Of a stretch of 32,428 nt of DNA, positions 1-8,622 are shown one piece after another. This DNA is from Hellea sp. (GTDB taxonomy: Bacteria; Pseudomonadota; Alphaproteobacteria; Caulobacterales; Maricaulaceae). Where the stretch lies: contig JAHDDX010000027.1 of assembly GCA_020629135.1 (NCBI GenBank), positions 1-32,428 on the forward strand, in the 5' to 3' direction. Made by a program: the position numbers and the translations under genes. A model generated the notes under the pieces. It saw nothing but the letters and a program-made list of their open reading frames with translations, was not told where the DNA came from and did no database searches. Within the stretch, counting starts at the first letter, position 1, and the number at the start of each line of letters is the position of its first letter.

Positions 1-18
1 ACTGCAGCCCAGAAATAG
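1..18 (+). CDS. Possible 3' end of cytochrome c oxidase subunit II (ctaC), partial
   Basis: The first 18 bases read in frame as T-A-A-Q-K followed by TAG, and the AGGAG ribosome site of ctaD (17-21) overlaps that stop. In alphaproteobacteria the gene directly before ctaD in this operon is normally ctaC (coxB), so these codons are most likely its last five. This is an inference from gene order only; five residues cannot be matched to a family, and the bulk of the gene lies outside the window. Confidence 0.4.
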   Translation, partial: TAAQK

Positions 19-27
19 GAGTTCATC

Positions 28-1650
28 ATGGTAGCGGCTTACGGCGACGATCACGCACACGATGACAAGCCGGGCTTTTTCGCCCGCTGGTTCTACTCAA
101 CCAACCATAAAGATATCGGAACGCTTTATCTGATATTCGCGATTTTCTCAGGCATTATCGGGGGATATCTGTCTTTCCGGATGCGTCAGGAGCTCGGCGA
201 GCCCGGCATTCAGGTTTTTGAAGACGATATTCGTCAGTTTAATGTTTTTGCCTCTATGCACGGCCTGATCATGATCTTCTTCATGGTTATGCCGGCGGTT
301 ATCGGCGGATTCGGTAACTGGTTTGTCCCGCTTATGATCGGGGCACCGGATATGGCTTTCCCACGAATGAACAATTTGTCGTTCTGGCTTCTGCCTACAG
401 CCTTGATTTGTTTGATGATTTCATTCTTTGTCCCGGGTGTCGCTGGCAGTGACGGATTTGGCGGGGGTTGGGTCATGTATCCACCGCTCTCGACGTCTGG
501 AACGCCGGGGCCAGCCTTTGATTTCATTATTATAGGCCTGTTGGCGGCGGGTTTCTCGTCCATTTTCGGTGCGATTAACTTCATTACGACTATTTTCAAT
601 ATGCGGGCACCCGGCATGACTATGCACAAAATGCCTTTATTTGCCTGGTCTGTTTTGGTGACAGCCTTCTTGCTGCTTCTGTCCTTGCCGGTTCTGGCGG
701 CGGCTTTGTTCATGCTTTTCACTGACCGTATCCCAGGCGGCACCGGATTCTTTAATCCGGCTATGGGCGGTGACCCGGAAATGTTCCAGCACTTGTTCTG
801 GTTCTTTGGTCACCCGGAAGTTTATATTATGATCCTGCCGGCTTTCGGTATTGTGTCTCACGTCGTCTCGACCTTCTCGAAAAAGCCGATCTTTGGTTAT
901 CTTGGTATGGCCTATGCGATGGTCGCGATCGGTGTTGTCGGCTTTGTTGTCTGGGCGCACCACATGTACACAGTCGGTATGAATGTGAACCTGAAAGCCT
1001 ACTTCCTGGCGGCAACTCTTGTTATTGCGGTGCCGACGGGGATTAAGATTTTCTCGTGGCTGGCAACGATGTGGGGCGGATCCATACGCTTTACGATTCC
1101 CATGCTTTGGGCGATGGCCTTTATCTTCTTGTTTGTTATCGGGGGCGTAACCGGGGTTGTCCTGGCCAATGCTGGTGTTGATGCGGCTCTGCATGATACT
1201 TATTATGTGGTTGCGCACTTCCACTATGTGCTGTCTATGGGGGCGGTCTTCGGTATCTTCTGTGGCTTCTATTACTGGTTCGGTAAAATGTCCGGCTATC
1301 AGTATAACAAATGGCTCGCGAGTGCCCATTTCTGGCTGTTCTTTATCGGCGTTAACGTCATCTTCTTCCCGCAGCACTTCTTGGGATTGCAGGGTATGCC
1401 ACGTCGTTATGTGGATTATCCGGAAGAATATGCCATGTGGAATGAAGTTTCGACCTGGGGGGCTTATATTACCCTGGCTGGTACCTTCTTCTTCTTCGCC
1501 ATGTTGATCGAGGCGTTTATTGCCCGTCGTCGTGTCGGTGATAACTATTGGGGTGAGGGTGCGACCACACTTGAGTGGACGCTCAGCTCACCACCACCAT
1601 TCCACCAGTTCAATACGCTGCCGCGTATTTCTGAGGACGAACACCACTAG
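28..1650 (+). CDS. ctaD: Cytochrome c oxidase subunit I (aa3-type)
   Basis: Catalytic subunit of the proton-pumping terminal oxidase of the inner membrane, reducing O2 with electrons from cytochrome c. The 540-aa length and many hydrophobic helices fit the family. Visible ligands are H78 (heme a), H262, H311 and H312 (CuB), Y266 of the HPEVY motif (cross-linked to H262), H397 (heme a3) and H399 (heme a). The D channel is marked by N97, D108, N115 and E264, and the K channel by K340, so this is an A1-type oxidase with both proton pathways. AGGAG at 17-21 supports the ATG at 28. It is followed by ctaB 8 bases later in a long cox operon. Large open frames on the opposite strand here are shadows. 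Identification is certain. Confidence 0.99.
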   Translation: MVAAYGDDHAHDDKPGFFARWFYSTNHKDIGTLYLIFAIFSGIIGGYLSFRMRQELGEPGIQVFEDDIRQFNVFASMHGLIMIFFMVMPAVIGGFGNWFVPLMIGAPDMAFPRMNNLSFWLLPTALICLMISFFVPGVAGSDGFGGGWVMYPPLSTSGTPGPAFDFIIIGLLAAGFSSIFGAINFITTIFNMRAPGMTMHKMPLFAWSVLVTAFLLLLSLPVLAAALFMLFTDRIPGGTGFFNPAMGGDPEMFQHLFWFFGHPEVYIMILPAFGIVSHVVSTFSKKPIFGYLGMAYAMVAIGVVGFVVWAHHMYTVGMNVNLKAYFLAATLVIAVPTGIKIFSWLATMWGGSIRFTIPMLWAMAFIFLFVIGGVTGVVLANAGVDAALHDTYYVVAHFHYVLSMGAVFGIFCGFYYWFGKMSGYQYNKWLASAHFWLFFIGVNVIFFPQHFLGLQGMPRRYVDYPEEYAMWNEVSTWGAYITLAGTFFFFAMLIEAFIARRRVGDNYWGEGATTLEWTLSSPPPFHQFNTLPRISEDEHH

Positions 1651-1658
1651 GATCTAAT

Positions 1659-2663
1659 GTGAGCATAACGGCTGACATAACAACGTCGGAGGCCGGTCTG
1701 GAAACAGATGCGGCCTTTGCTCTATCCGGCCCATCAGTTGGCTTGGCGACTCCGGGTGATTTTTTTGCCCTGATGAAGCCTCGGGTCATGAGCCTGGTCG
1801 TGTTTACGGCTTGGGTTGGATATGTCTGCGCCCCGTCCAGCCTGCCTTTCTGGAATGCGATGATCGCGATCTTTAGTATTGCCGTCGGTGCCGGGGCGTC
1901 TGGCGCGCTGAATATGTGGTATGACGCCGATATTGATGCGCGCATGACCCGCACAAGAAAGCGGCCTATTCCGCGCGGAAGTGTTACACCGGATGCAGCT
2001 CTGACCTTTGGTATATTATTGAGCGGTCTGTCCGTGTGGATGCTGGCCTTCGCTACAAATTGGCTGGCCGCGGGTATTCTGGCCTTCACCATTTTCTTTT
2101 ATGCCGTGGTCTATTCCATGTGGCTCAAGCGTTCGACGCCGCAAAACATTGTCATTGGCGGTGCGGCCGGCGCTTTCCCGCCTATGATTGGATGGGCGGC
2201 TGCAACCGGGAATGTTTCGATCGACTCGGTCGTTTTATTCATGATTATTTTCCTTTGGACGCCACCGCATTTCTGGGCTTTGGCCTTGTATAAATCCGGT
2301 GATTATGAGGCGGTCGGTGTCCCGATGATGCCAAATGTCAAAGGTGCCAAAAGCACTCGTTTCCAGATTTTTGTCTATGCATTGATCCTGGCTTTGATCT
2401 GTGTCGTCCCGGTTATGACCGGTCTGGCAGGCGCACTTTATATGGTGCTGGCTGGATTGCTGAATGCCGGATTTTTGGCGCTGGCTTATCGGGTCTGGAA
2501 ATCACGGGCAGGGGATGATGCCGGCCCTGATGAGGCGTCTTTATATGCGGTCTCGACCGGCAACAAAGTCGCCCGAAACCTGTTTGCCTATTCGATTATC
2601 TATCTGTTTTTAATATTCGGAATTCTGGCCGTTGAAGCTTTGCTGAAAGGATGGGGGTTATGA
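1659..2663 (+). CDS. ctaB: Protoheme IX farnesyltransferase (heme o synthase)
   Basis: Transfers a farnesyl group to protoheme IX, giving heme O, the precursor of the heme A used by CtaD. The polytopic 334-aa protein shows the UbiA-family aspartate-rich motif [12 protein letters not shown] followed by TRKRPIPRG, the second loop motif [25 protein letters not shown], and PPHFWALAL. The GTG start at 1659 is preceded by AGGA at 1649-1652, overlapping the ctaD stop; an ATG at 1657 is closed at once by TGA. Its stop overlaps the next small gene (TTATGAG), suggesting translational coupling. The farnesyl donor is made by IspA, whose gene is also in this window at 23404-24288. Confidence 0.97.
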   Translation: MSITADITTSEAGLETDAAFALSGPSVGLATPGDFFALMKPRVMSLVVFTAWVGYVCAPSSLPFWNAMIAIFSIAVGAGASGALNMWYDADIDARMTRTRKRPIPRGSVTPDAALTFGILLSGLSVWMLAFATNWLAAGILAFTIFFYAVVYSMWLKRSTPQNIVIGGAAGAFPPMIGWAAATGNVSIDSVVLFMIIFLWTPPHFWALALYKSGDYEAVGVPMMPNVKGAKSTRFQIFVYALILALICVVPVMTGLAGALYMVLAGLLNAGFLALAYRVWKSRAGDDAGPDEASLYAVSTGNKVARNLFAYSIIYLFLIFGILAVEALLKGWGL

Positions 2664-2806
2664 GCGAACATCCCGAACCCTATACGCCATCAGACGCCGA
2701 AATTGCTGCCCGTAAGAAGCGCAATATCGCCTTGGCGCTGGCTTTGTTTGCTTTTGTTGTGATTGTCTTTGTCACCATGGTGATGCGCGGGAGTTCGCCA
2801 GCGTGA
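2660..2806 (+). CDS. Small single-helix membrane protein of the cox operon (CoxF/CtaK-like)
   Basis: A 48-aa gene fitted exactly between ctaB and ctaG: its ATG overlaps the ctaB stop by 4 bases and its TGA overlaps the GTG of ctaG. The product has a polar N terminus ([20 protein letters not shown]), then one hydrophobic helix at about residues 23-41, and a short tail. Alphaproteobacterial cox operons commonly carry a short one-helix protein in this slot, usually annotated CoxF or CtaK and thought to help cytochrome oxidase assembly. I assign it on position, size and topology; there is no catalytic motif. Overlapping start and stop codons on both sides argue strongly that it is translated. Confidence 0.75.
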   Translation: MSEHPEPYTPSDAEIAARKKRNIALALALFAFVVIVFVTMVMRGSSPA

Positions 2807-3375
2807 GCGCGGCGACCAATAACCGTAAAACCGTCATCATCCTGGCGAGTGTGGCCTTAGCTATGCTGACGCTCGGATTTGCCTCAAAGCCGCTTTATGA
2901 CACGTTTTGCAAAGTGACCGGATATGGCGGCACGACAGGGACCGCCGAAGCCAATGACAGTCAGATTATCGACCGGGTCGTGCGCGTAAATTTTGATTCT
3001 AATACGGCGCCGGATCTGCCCTGGGCATTTGAACCCGAACAAAAACATATGGATATCAAGCTCGGTCAGTCGGGCCTGGCCTATTACAAGGTCAAGAACC
3101 TGTCCGATAAACCCGTGGTTGGTACGGCGACATTTAATGTGACGCCGATCAAAGCGGCGCCCTATTTTATCAAAACTGAGTGCTTTTGCTTTACTGAACA
3201 ATTGATAGAACCCGGCCAGGAAATGAGCATGCCGGTCCTGTTTTTTGTCGAGCCGTTGCTCGATAGTGAGAATCGATTAAATGACATTAAGGACATTACG
3301 CTGTCCTATACATTTTTCAGAGTTGAAAACCCGAAGGAGGCGAGTGCGGCGCAAAGCCGCGATGCGCTAAATTGA
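2803..3375 (+). CDS. ctaG: Cytochrome c oxidase assembly protein CtaG (Cox11 family)
   Basis: Copper chaperone that delivers Cu to the CuB site of subunit I. The 190-aa protein has an N-terminal membrane anchor (about residues 11-27) and a periplasmic domain with the Cu-binding CFCF motif at residues 127-130 and the downstream PGQEMSMPVLFFVEP segment typical of Cox11. C36 in the segment after the anchor is also characteristic (DTFCKVTGYGG). The GTG start at 2803 overlaps the stop of the small upstream gene (GTGA). Length and motif order are normal. Confidence 0.96.
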   Translation: MSAATNNRKTVIILASVALAMLTLGFASKPLYDTFCKVTGYGGTTGTAEANDSQIIDRVVRVNFDSNTAPDLPWAFEPEQKHMDIKLGQSGLAYYKVKNLSDKPVVGTATFNVTPIKAAPYFIKTECFCFTEQLIEPGQEMSMPVLFFVEPLLDSENRLNDIKDITLSYTFFRVENPKEASAAQSRDALN

Positions 3376-3444
3376 CGATCTAAGCGTTGCGGGGAACCCG
3401 GTGCTTGGCTATAGCGTCTAAAACTGATTTGCGTTGGAACACGC

Positions 3445-3450
3445 GGAGGA
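3445..3450 (+). promoter_or_regulatory. Ribosome binding site fixing the ctaE start
   Basis: GGAGGA ends 4 bases before ATG 3455. It favours that ATG over an in-frame TTG at 3434, which has no comparable site. Confidence 0.8.
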
Positions 3451-3454
3451 AACC

Positions 3455-4405
3455 ATGGGCACACATGCCGTCGAACATGACTATCACCTTGTAAATCCAA
3501 GTCCTTGGCCGTTTTTGTCTGGCCTGGCCGCCCTCGTCTGGGGTCTGGGCATGGTTGTCTTTTTTGCCGGTCTGGTCGACCGCTCAGTGTCAGAGCCTAA
3601 CGCGATGACCGAATTCTTCTTTGCCCGGGGATTGGATACAATCCAAGGCAAGGACGTTTCAAATGGCGGTTGGATTATTTTGCTGCTGGGCTGTATTTTT
3701 GCGGCTTTGGTCATGTATGGCTGGTGGCGCGATGTTGCCAAAGAATCTGAGCAAGGCGACCACACACCGGTTGTGGATATTGGTCTGCGCTATGGTATGA
3801 TCATGTTCATCATGCAGGAAGCCATGTTCTTCGTTGGCTGGTTCTGGATGTTCTTTGAATTTGGTTTCTGGCATAAATTCCGTGCCAAGTGGAACACCGA
3901 TATATTGGAAAATGCCGAGGGTTACGAGCAATGGCCTGTTCAGCATATTGAAACGATTAATCCGTGGCACTTGCCCCTGATGAACACGCTGGTTTTGCTG
4001 TTATCCGGTACAACCGTCACCTGGGCACACCATGCTTTGATCCACGGCAATCGCAAACATGCCAAATGGGGTCTGTTCTTGACGATCCTATTGGGTCTAT
4101 TCTTTACCTTCTTACAAGGCGTTGAATATGTCGAAGCTTTCGCTCACCGTGATCTGGACGGCGCAGGCGGATCATTCTGGCTCTCAACCAATGTCTATGG
4201 TTCGGCCTTCTTCCTGGCGACAGGGTTCCACGGCCTTCACGTTCTGATCGGAACGATCTTCCTTCTGGTTATCTGGTTGCGCCTGGTCAAAGGCGGATTG
4301 AAGCCCGAGAAGCATTTCGGCCTCGAAGCGGCCGCCTGGTACTGGCACTTCGTTGACGTCGTATGGTTGTTCCTCTTCGCCTTTATCTACGTTATATTCC
4401 AATAG
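3455..4405 (+). CDS. ctaE: Cytochrome c oxidase subunit III
   Basis: Core subunit III of the aa3 oxidase, a helical bundle that stabilises subunit I and proton uptake. I choose ATG 3455 (316 aa) because of the strong GGAGGA upstream; the frame extends to a TTG at 3434 without support. Signature stretches are MQEAMFFVGWFWMFFEFGFW, TVTWAHHALIHG, FHGLHVLIGTIFL, and the C-terminal LEAAAWYWHFVDVVWLFLF, where the conserved helix-7 histidine sits. About seven membrane helices are visible. It lies 79 bases after ctaG and is followed by a hairpin at 4438-4460. Confidence 0.98.
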   Translation: MGTHAVEHDYHLVNPSPWPFLSGLAALVWGLGMVVFFAGLVDRSVSEPNAMTEFFFARGLDTIQGKDVSNGGWIILLLGCIFAALVMYGWWRDVAKESEQGDHTPVVDIGLRYGMIMFIMQEAMFFVGWFWMFFEFGFWHKFRAKWNTDILENAEGYEQWPVQHIETINPWHLPLMNTLVLLLSGTTVTWAHHALIHGNRKHAKWGLFLTILLGLFFTFLQGVEYVEAFAHRDLDGAGGSFWLSTNVYGSAFFLATGFHGLHVLIGTIFLLVIWLRLVKGGLKPEKHFGLEAAAWYWHFVDVVWLFLFAFIYVIFQ

Positions 4406-4437
4406 GTGAGGGCAAGCCCAAATTCTATTGCGATGTT

Positions 4438-4460
4438 AATGGGCCCGCGCGGCCCATTTT
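4438..4460 (+). terminator. Hairpin after ctaE (terminator or attenuator)
   Basis: Perfect 8-bp stem AATGGGCC/GGCCCATT with a CGCGC loop, running into TTTT and then C. The short T-run and the close downstream SURF1 gene suggest partial termination or 3'-end protection of the cox mRNA rather than a full stop. Confidence 0.6.
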
Positions 4461-4482
4461 CTATGTTTGAGCGGAACTTATA

Positions 4483-5196
4483 ATGCGTTTGCGTTTTCGT
4501 CCGATGCCGGTTCTGACACTTATTACTGTGGTGTCTTTGGCGATTTTAATCGGCCTTGGCACATGGCAATATCAGCGCCTGCAATGGAAAACCCAGCTTC
4601 TCGCGGAAATTGATCAGGCTGCGAATGCGGCCCCGTTTACGTCCTATCAGGGCGTGAATCAGGCTCTGGCGAACGGAGAAGCCATCGACTTTCGCCGCAT
4701 CGGTGTGAAAGCCGATTTCCTATCCATGGAAAAGCCATTCTTTGTTTTCTCTGCCCAAAACAAAGATATCAGCTGGGTGCCTTATCGATTGTCTGAAAAT
4801 GGCGGGGTTTTAGTCTTCGCAACCGGCGAACTCGTTTCGGATAAAAACAAGCAGGATAGCCGGACTGATGCAATTGATGATCAGGACCTGGTTGGGTATG
4901 TGCGTCTGGCCCGGGCCAATAAGCAAGCGGCAAAGCAAAGCTCCCCGGACCGCAATCGCTGGTTTGGTTTTAATCCTCTGCCCGAGACCGATAATTGGGG
5001 CGAGATGATCGCAGACCCGGTCGAGACCCGCTATTATATAGATGTGGTTCCGCGCGCCATATCCGCAGAAGACTTACCTATTAAGCGTCCGGATATTCGC
5101 AATAATCATCTGGATTATATGCTGACCTGGTATGGTCTGGCGCTGACAATGCTCGCAATATATTTGATCATGCATCGCCGTGAAGGACGCCTGTAA
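4483..5196 (+). CDS. SURF1/Shy1 family cytochrome oxidase biogenesis protein
   Basis: SURF1 proteins assist heme a insertion into subunit I. The 237-aa product has the family layout: an N-terminal helix (about 9-25) followed by GTWQYQRLQWK, a periplasmic domain, and a C-terminal helix preceded by NNHLDYMLTWYGLALTM. It closes the cox operon after the hairpin at 4438-4460. There is no clear Shine-Dalgarno at the ATG 4483. The stop shares one base with the next start (TAATG), coupling it to the acetyltransferase. Confidence 0.94.
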   Translation: MRLRFRPMPVLTLITVVSLAILIGLGTWQYQRLQWKTQLLAEIDQAANAAPFTSYQGVNQALANGEAIDFRRIGVKADFLSMEKPFFVFSAQNKDISWVPYRLSENGGVLVFATGELVSDKNKQDSRTDAIDDQDLVGYVRLARANKQAAKQSSPDRNRWFGFNPLPETDNWGEMIADPVETRYYIDVVPRAISAEDLPIKRPDIRNNHLDYMLTWYGLALTMLAIYLIMHRREGRL

Positions 5197-5771
5197 TGGC
5201 GCTAGGGTTTGGCAAAGACATCGAGCTTTACGGACAGGCTCCGGGGGGTGGCGTTCGCTTGCGTTCACCCAAATGGGCGGACTTTGAGGACTGGGCGAAT
5301 TTGCGCCGAGAAAACGAGGAATTTCTCACACCTTGGGAACCGGAGTGGGATCCCAATCACCTTAACCGGAATTCTTATAAAACCCGATTGGGCGCCTTGA
5401 AGCGTATGGCACAAGACGGGCGCGGTCAGGCTTTTCATATTTTCCGGGATAGCGATAACCGCCTGATCGGGGCGTGTAATATAACGCAGGTTCAAGGGCA
5501 TCCGGCACATTCAGCGGATCTCGGTTATTGGATTGGGCAAAATTATTCGCGACAGGGCTATGCCCGCGCCGCGGTTCGCGCCGCCATTCGGTTTTGTTTC
5601 GATGAGCTCGGTCTGCACCGAATTCAAGCGGCCGTGCAACCGTCCAACACGCCTTCTGTCAATCTCCTCGAAGCCGTGGGTTTTACCCGCGAAGGCACGG
5701 CGCGTGGATATCTGAAAATTAATGGGCAGTGGCGCGACCATGACATCTATGCACGGCTCAGCGGGGATTGA
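5196..5771 (+). CDS. GNAT N-acetyltransferase, RimJ/RimL type
   Basis: Likely transfers acetyl from acetyl-CoA to an N-terminal alpha-amino group; RimJ and RimL act on ribosomal proteins S5 and L7/L12. The 191-aa protein shows motif A with the acetyl-CoA loop (NYSRQGYARAA, residues 116-126), DLGYWIG before it, and the downstream VQPSNTPSVNLLEAVGFTREG (around 148-168) conserved in RimJ. Start codon overlaps the SURF1 stop by one base, so it rides on the cox transcript. This neighbour is not a standard member of cox operons. The exact substrate cannot be read from sequence. Confidence 0.88.
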   Translation: MALGFGKDIELYGQAPGGGVRLRSPKWADFEDWANLRRENEEFLTPWEPEWDPNHLNRNSYKTRLGALKRMAQDGRGQAFHIFRDSDNRLIGACNITQVQGHPAHSADLGYWIGQNYSRQGYARAAVRAAIRFCFDELGLHRIQAAVQPSNTPSVNLLEAVGFTREGTARGYLKINGQWRDHDIYARLSGD

Positions 5772-5846
5772 TTGCGCGAGGAAAACCTCCAATCTGCTAC
5801 AATTTGAATTCTTGGTGAAAAAGGGCAGGAATGCTAGCGGACAAAT

Positions 5847-6470
5847 ATGCAAAACATATTTGTTCTGACCCACGCGCAATCTCAACACCGGGTTGATAAT
5901 CGTGTTGGGGGTTGGTTTGATACCAGCTTAACCGAATTAGGACGCCTTCAGGCACAAGCCGCGGCAAAGCGGCTGAAAGCCTTAGCGGGGACTGGTGATA
6001 TTCATTTGGTGAGTTCCGACCTGAATAGGGCGGCGGAGACGGCTGAAATCGTCGGACAGTATATGGGTTTACGCGTCGAATTGGATGCAGGATTTCGCGA
6101 AAACAGTTATGGACAGGCAGAAGGTCAACCGCAAGCCTGGTTGGACAAACGCATGATCGTAGCGCCGCGTGAAAACCGGTTGGATCATGCGATGATAAAT
6201 GGCGCGGAAAGTAAGCGTGAGTTTGCCACGCGGATTTATCAAAGCATGTCGAGCTTACCGAACGACAAAGATGTAATTATTGTGTCCCATGGATATGCCC
6301 TGACCTTTATCATAGCGGCCTGGATTGGATTACGGATTGACGATGTCGGCTTCGTCAATTTTTCTGCAAAGCCTGCGGGCATAACACATTTACAAGAAGA
6401 TGATTTGTTTGCGAACAGAGCCGTAAAATTTTTAAATGATACGGCCCACCTTAAAGGTCTAGGGGATTAG
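5847..6470 (+). CDS. Histidine phosphatase superfamily protein with variant first motif
   Basis: A 207-aa protein of the phosphoglycerate-mutase-like fold. The canonical RHG start motif is LTHAQ here (T8-H9-A10), so the first arginine is lost while the phospho-accepting histidine H9 is kept. Other parts are present: GGWFDTSLTELGRLQA, SSDLNRAAETAE with R61, the acid around E85 and the second histidine H148 in VSHGYALTF. I recall related alphaproteobacterial proteins with a similar VTH start, so this is probably a subfamily and not decay. Substrate unknown. The 75-base gap from the acetyltransferase shows no clear ribosome site. Confidence 0.8.
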   Translation: MQNIFVLTHAQSQHRVDNRVGGWFDTSLTELGRLQAQAAAKRLKALAGTGDIHLVSSDLNRAAETAEIVGQYMGLRVELDAGFRENSYGQAEGQPQAWLDKRMIVAPRENRLDHAMINGAESKREFATRIYQSMSSLPNDKDVIIVSHGYALTFIIAAWIGLRIDDVGFVNFSAKPAGITHLQEDDLFANRAVKFLNDTAHLKGLGD

Positions 6471-6502
6471 AGCTTTGGCCGTGAATTGGATTAGATAATA
6501 CC

Positions 6503-6904
6503 GTGCCATATTTTGTTTATGCGATCAGATTAGACCGGGCGGCCATGGGGGATAAGCCACCCCGGGCGTTTCGTGATCAAAACTGGCATATGGATTGGGA
6601 CTATCCGCTTCATGACGGTTGCGAATATTACTATGTTGGTCAAAGTATACACACGCCGGAATGCCGGTTTGAACAGCATAAGACCTGTTCGGGTGATTTC
6701 GGGGCCTTTAAATGTATTTGCCGATTGCGCAAGACCATCACCAAAAGCCGGTCTAACCGTTATGTGCGCCGATTTGGGCTATTTCTCGCGCCCCGCTTTT
6801 ATAAGGACTTCAACCCCATGCGGACGCGTAAACAATCTGAGCAGGCCGAAAAAGACGTGGCCGATCAAATTCGCGAGCTCGGCCATTGTGTGTTCTGGAA
6901 TTGA
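6503..6904 (+). CDS. GIY-YIG-like nuclease-fold protein
   Basis: A 133-aa protein with parts of the GIY-YIG nuclease pattern: VYAIRL at residues 5-10, YYYVGQS about 35 residues later, then R and H in ECRFEQH, and an acidic helix QAEKDVADQIRELGHCVFW near the end with candidate metal-binding E. The block SNRYVRRFGLFLAPRFYKDF followed by NPMRTR resembles a small conserved alphaproteobacterial family that I recall from uncharacterised genes. An insert rich in D, W and H separates the first two motifs, and a CSGDFGAFKCIC segment adds cysteines. Start is a GTG at 6503 with weak support. Nuclease activity is inference. Confidence 0.65.
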   Translation: MPYFVYAIRLDRAAMGDKPPRAFRDQNWHMDWDYPLHDGCEYYYVGQSIHTPECRFEQHKTCSGDFGAFKCICRLRKTITKSRSNRYVRRFGLFLAPRFYKDFNPMRTRKQSEQAEKDVADQIRELGHCVFWN

Positions 6905-6998
6905 GGATCGTATTGCTGGGGATCGTGAGTTTTCACCTATTCGCTCCGCAGCAAAGTTTGAAGCATCGCAAATAATGCGCTCTTCGGCTCTTATTCAA

Positions 6999-7406
6999 TT
7001 ATGGGTTGGAAACCGAATTGTCGCTTTTCCACCAGTCCGCGCCTGAGGGCCAGCGGAGTTTTGCATAACCTGAGAGGACCAAAAGCCCGGCCATGATGCC
7101 GAGATTTTTAATGAAATTTTGTAGCTCAGATTCGATGATCCAAAATGGGTGGATCAGGATATTTACTAACAAGACATAAGTAACGAAACCATAGGCTGCG
7201 AGCTTGACATAGCGTCCGGTCATGAGCGCAAGGGCTCCTAAAATACTCGAAATCCCTGCAAACCAAAGAAGGGGATGGGCGAAGGGGATGTTTTGCCCCT
7301 CCATTAATTGCAGTTGGGAGGCGGGCGCCAATAATTTGGCGATCCCTGGCACCAGGAAATAAAGGCCCAATAGGAAACGACCGATAAGAATGCTGAATGT
7401 CGACAT
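6999..7406 (-). CDS. DoxX family membrane protein
   Basis: A 135-aa protein with four predicted helices and the DoxX opening pattern GRFLLGLYFLVPGIAKLLAP, followed by GISSILGALALMTGRY. DoxX-like proteins are small inner-membrane proteins, sometimes tied to redox or thiol homeostasis; the role of this member is unknown. The ATG at 7406 lies 27 bases after the stop of the MscS-type gene, so it is the last gene of a three-gene minus-strand operon. It converges with the GIY-YIG-like gene across 94 bases in which I see nothing clear. Confidence 0.85.
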   Translation of the reverse strand: MSTFSILIGRFLLGLYFLVPGIAKLLAPASQLQLMEGQNIPFAHPLLWFAGISSILGALALMTGRYVKLAAYGFVTYVLLVNILIHPFWIIESELQNFIKNLGIMAGLLVLSGYAKLRWPSGADWWKSDNSVSNP

Positions 7407-7433
7407 ATGGAAGCCCTTCTGACTGAATTATAT

Positions 7434-8609
7434 TTACTTAACTTCGGGTTTTCCCGTCGCTTTACCCCCGTCCGGCATAATGATTTGCTGCACATTGGGT
7501 GTTGAAAGATCGATGTCTTCGGCGATTGAGGCGTCGTAAACCGCTTCATTGACCTTATAAATCGTTCCCATCAAATGTTTGCGGATGGTCGAGGTAATCT
7601 TGGTATTTGGGATTTTGTCCAGGTAAATCCAGAGCGTATATTCAAGCGCGAAATCCCCGGCGTTGGTCATTGCCCAGTCAAAAGGCTTGGCGCCATTGAC
7701 CATGATGTCTTCATCCGCAACGCAGGTGGCGTAGGCCGCTTCGAACATATCACCGATCTGTTTTTTAAACTCAGCGAGGGTCGCAAGGCGCGCATCCCGA
7801 TCGCCCGTGAGTTTCGGGTAACCGATTTTATAGGTCAGAGCTTGTCTTATCCCGGCGGAGCTGGTCACACGGCTGAGATTATCTATGCGGCTTTCGGTGA
7901 ATTGTGAATTTCGCATCAAAGTCCGATTATTATTGCGGATGTCATACAGCACCACATAAATCAGGGTCACCCGGCCAATGACATATTCGTTCTTATGTCC
8001 GTCAATCAGGACAACATCGCCGTCTTCGAGAATTTCAGTATTCAGGATAATCAGGCCGCTGATGATATCGGGCGCCCAAATTGAACTGGTAAAAGCGAGA
8101 AAGGCGGCCAGAATACCATAAATGCCGGTAAACCATTCCTGCGCATTCCAGATCAGGATCAGAATATAAATTGCCGTCAGGACAATAAAGACGAGGAAGA
8201 ACAGATCGACCATGCGTGAGCTATAGGTCTCGAGATATACTTTCTTGTCATCAAAAGTACGCTGCTTGCCAAAGCGTTTGCGCGATTGGGCACAAAGCAG
8301 ATTATACAGCAACATGGCCCCGTAAATGACCATGATCGTATAACCGATATTGATGAAATAAGATTCAAATCCGGTATTTACCCGGATCAGGAAAAGCCCG
8401 AGAAAATGCAGAATAAAAACCAGTACATTCACCGAGCGGAAAATTCGAACTTTGGTATTGGTGGCCGAGCGAAGATCAATCCATTTCAGGATCGGCCGGG
8501 CCAGCAGAAACAATAAAATATTGCCGACAAAGACGATAATATGAAACCATAGTTCTGTGCGACCAAGCTCAGGTAGTAATTGCTGTAAGAAATCCAATTT
8601 TAATCCCAA
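7434..8609 (-). CDS. Mechanosensitive ion channel, MscS family
   Basis: Membrane-tension-gated channel candidate. The 391-aa protein has helices near 20-42, 56-76, 84-106 and 133-154, then the pore-lining TM3-like helix (about 160-190, ending SIWAPDIISGLIILNTEILE) followed by the MscS beta domain (EDGDVVLIDG, then GRVTLIYVVLYDIRNNNRTL and RNSQF). A soluble C-terminal domain completes it. No early ATG exists: the frame opens with TTG at 8609, and another TTG at 8597 sits closer to a GGGA-like site, so the true start is uncertain by four codons. It lies 13 bases after yqgE. Confidence 0.87.
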   Translation of the reverse strand: MGLKLDFLQQLLPELGRTELWFHIIVFVGNILLFLLARPILKWIDLRSATNTKVRIFRSVNVLVFILHFLGLFLIRVNTGFESYFINIGYTIMVIYGAMLLYNLLCAQSRKRFGKQRTFDDKKVYLETYSSRMVDLFFLVFIVLTAIYILILIWNAQEWFTGIYGILAAFLAFTSSIWAPDIISGLIILNTEILEDGDVVLIDGHKNEYVIGRVTLIYVVLYDIRNNNRTLMRNSQFTESRIDNLSRVTSSAGIRQALTYKIGYPKLTGDRDARLATLAEFKKQIGDMFEAAYATCVADEDIMVNGAKPFDWAMTNAGDFALEYTLWIYLDKIPNTKITSTIRKHLMGTIYKVNEAVYDASIAEDIDLSTPNVQQIIMPDGGKATGKPEVK

Positions 8610-8622
8610 TCAATTGTGTGTT

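Noticed and set aside
637..1377. 246-aa open frame on the minus strand opposite ctaD
   Set aside because: It is the antisense of a highly conserved gene, lacks any family motif, is very rich in charged residues, and has no ribosome site.
3434..3454. Upstream TTG start for ctaE
   Set aside because: GGAGGA directly before ATG 3455 and the family's usual N terminus fit the shorter protein better.
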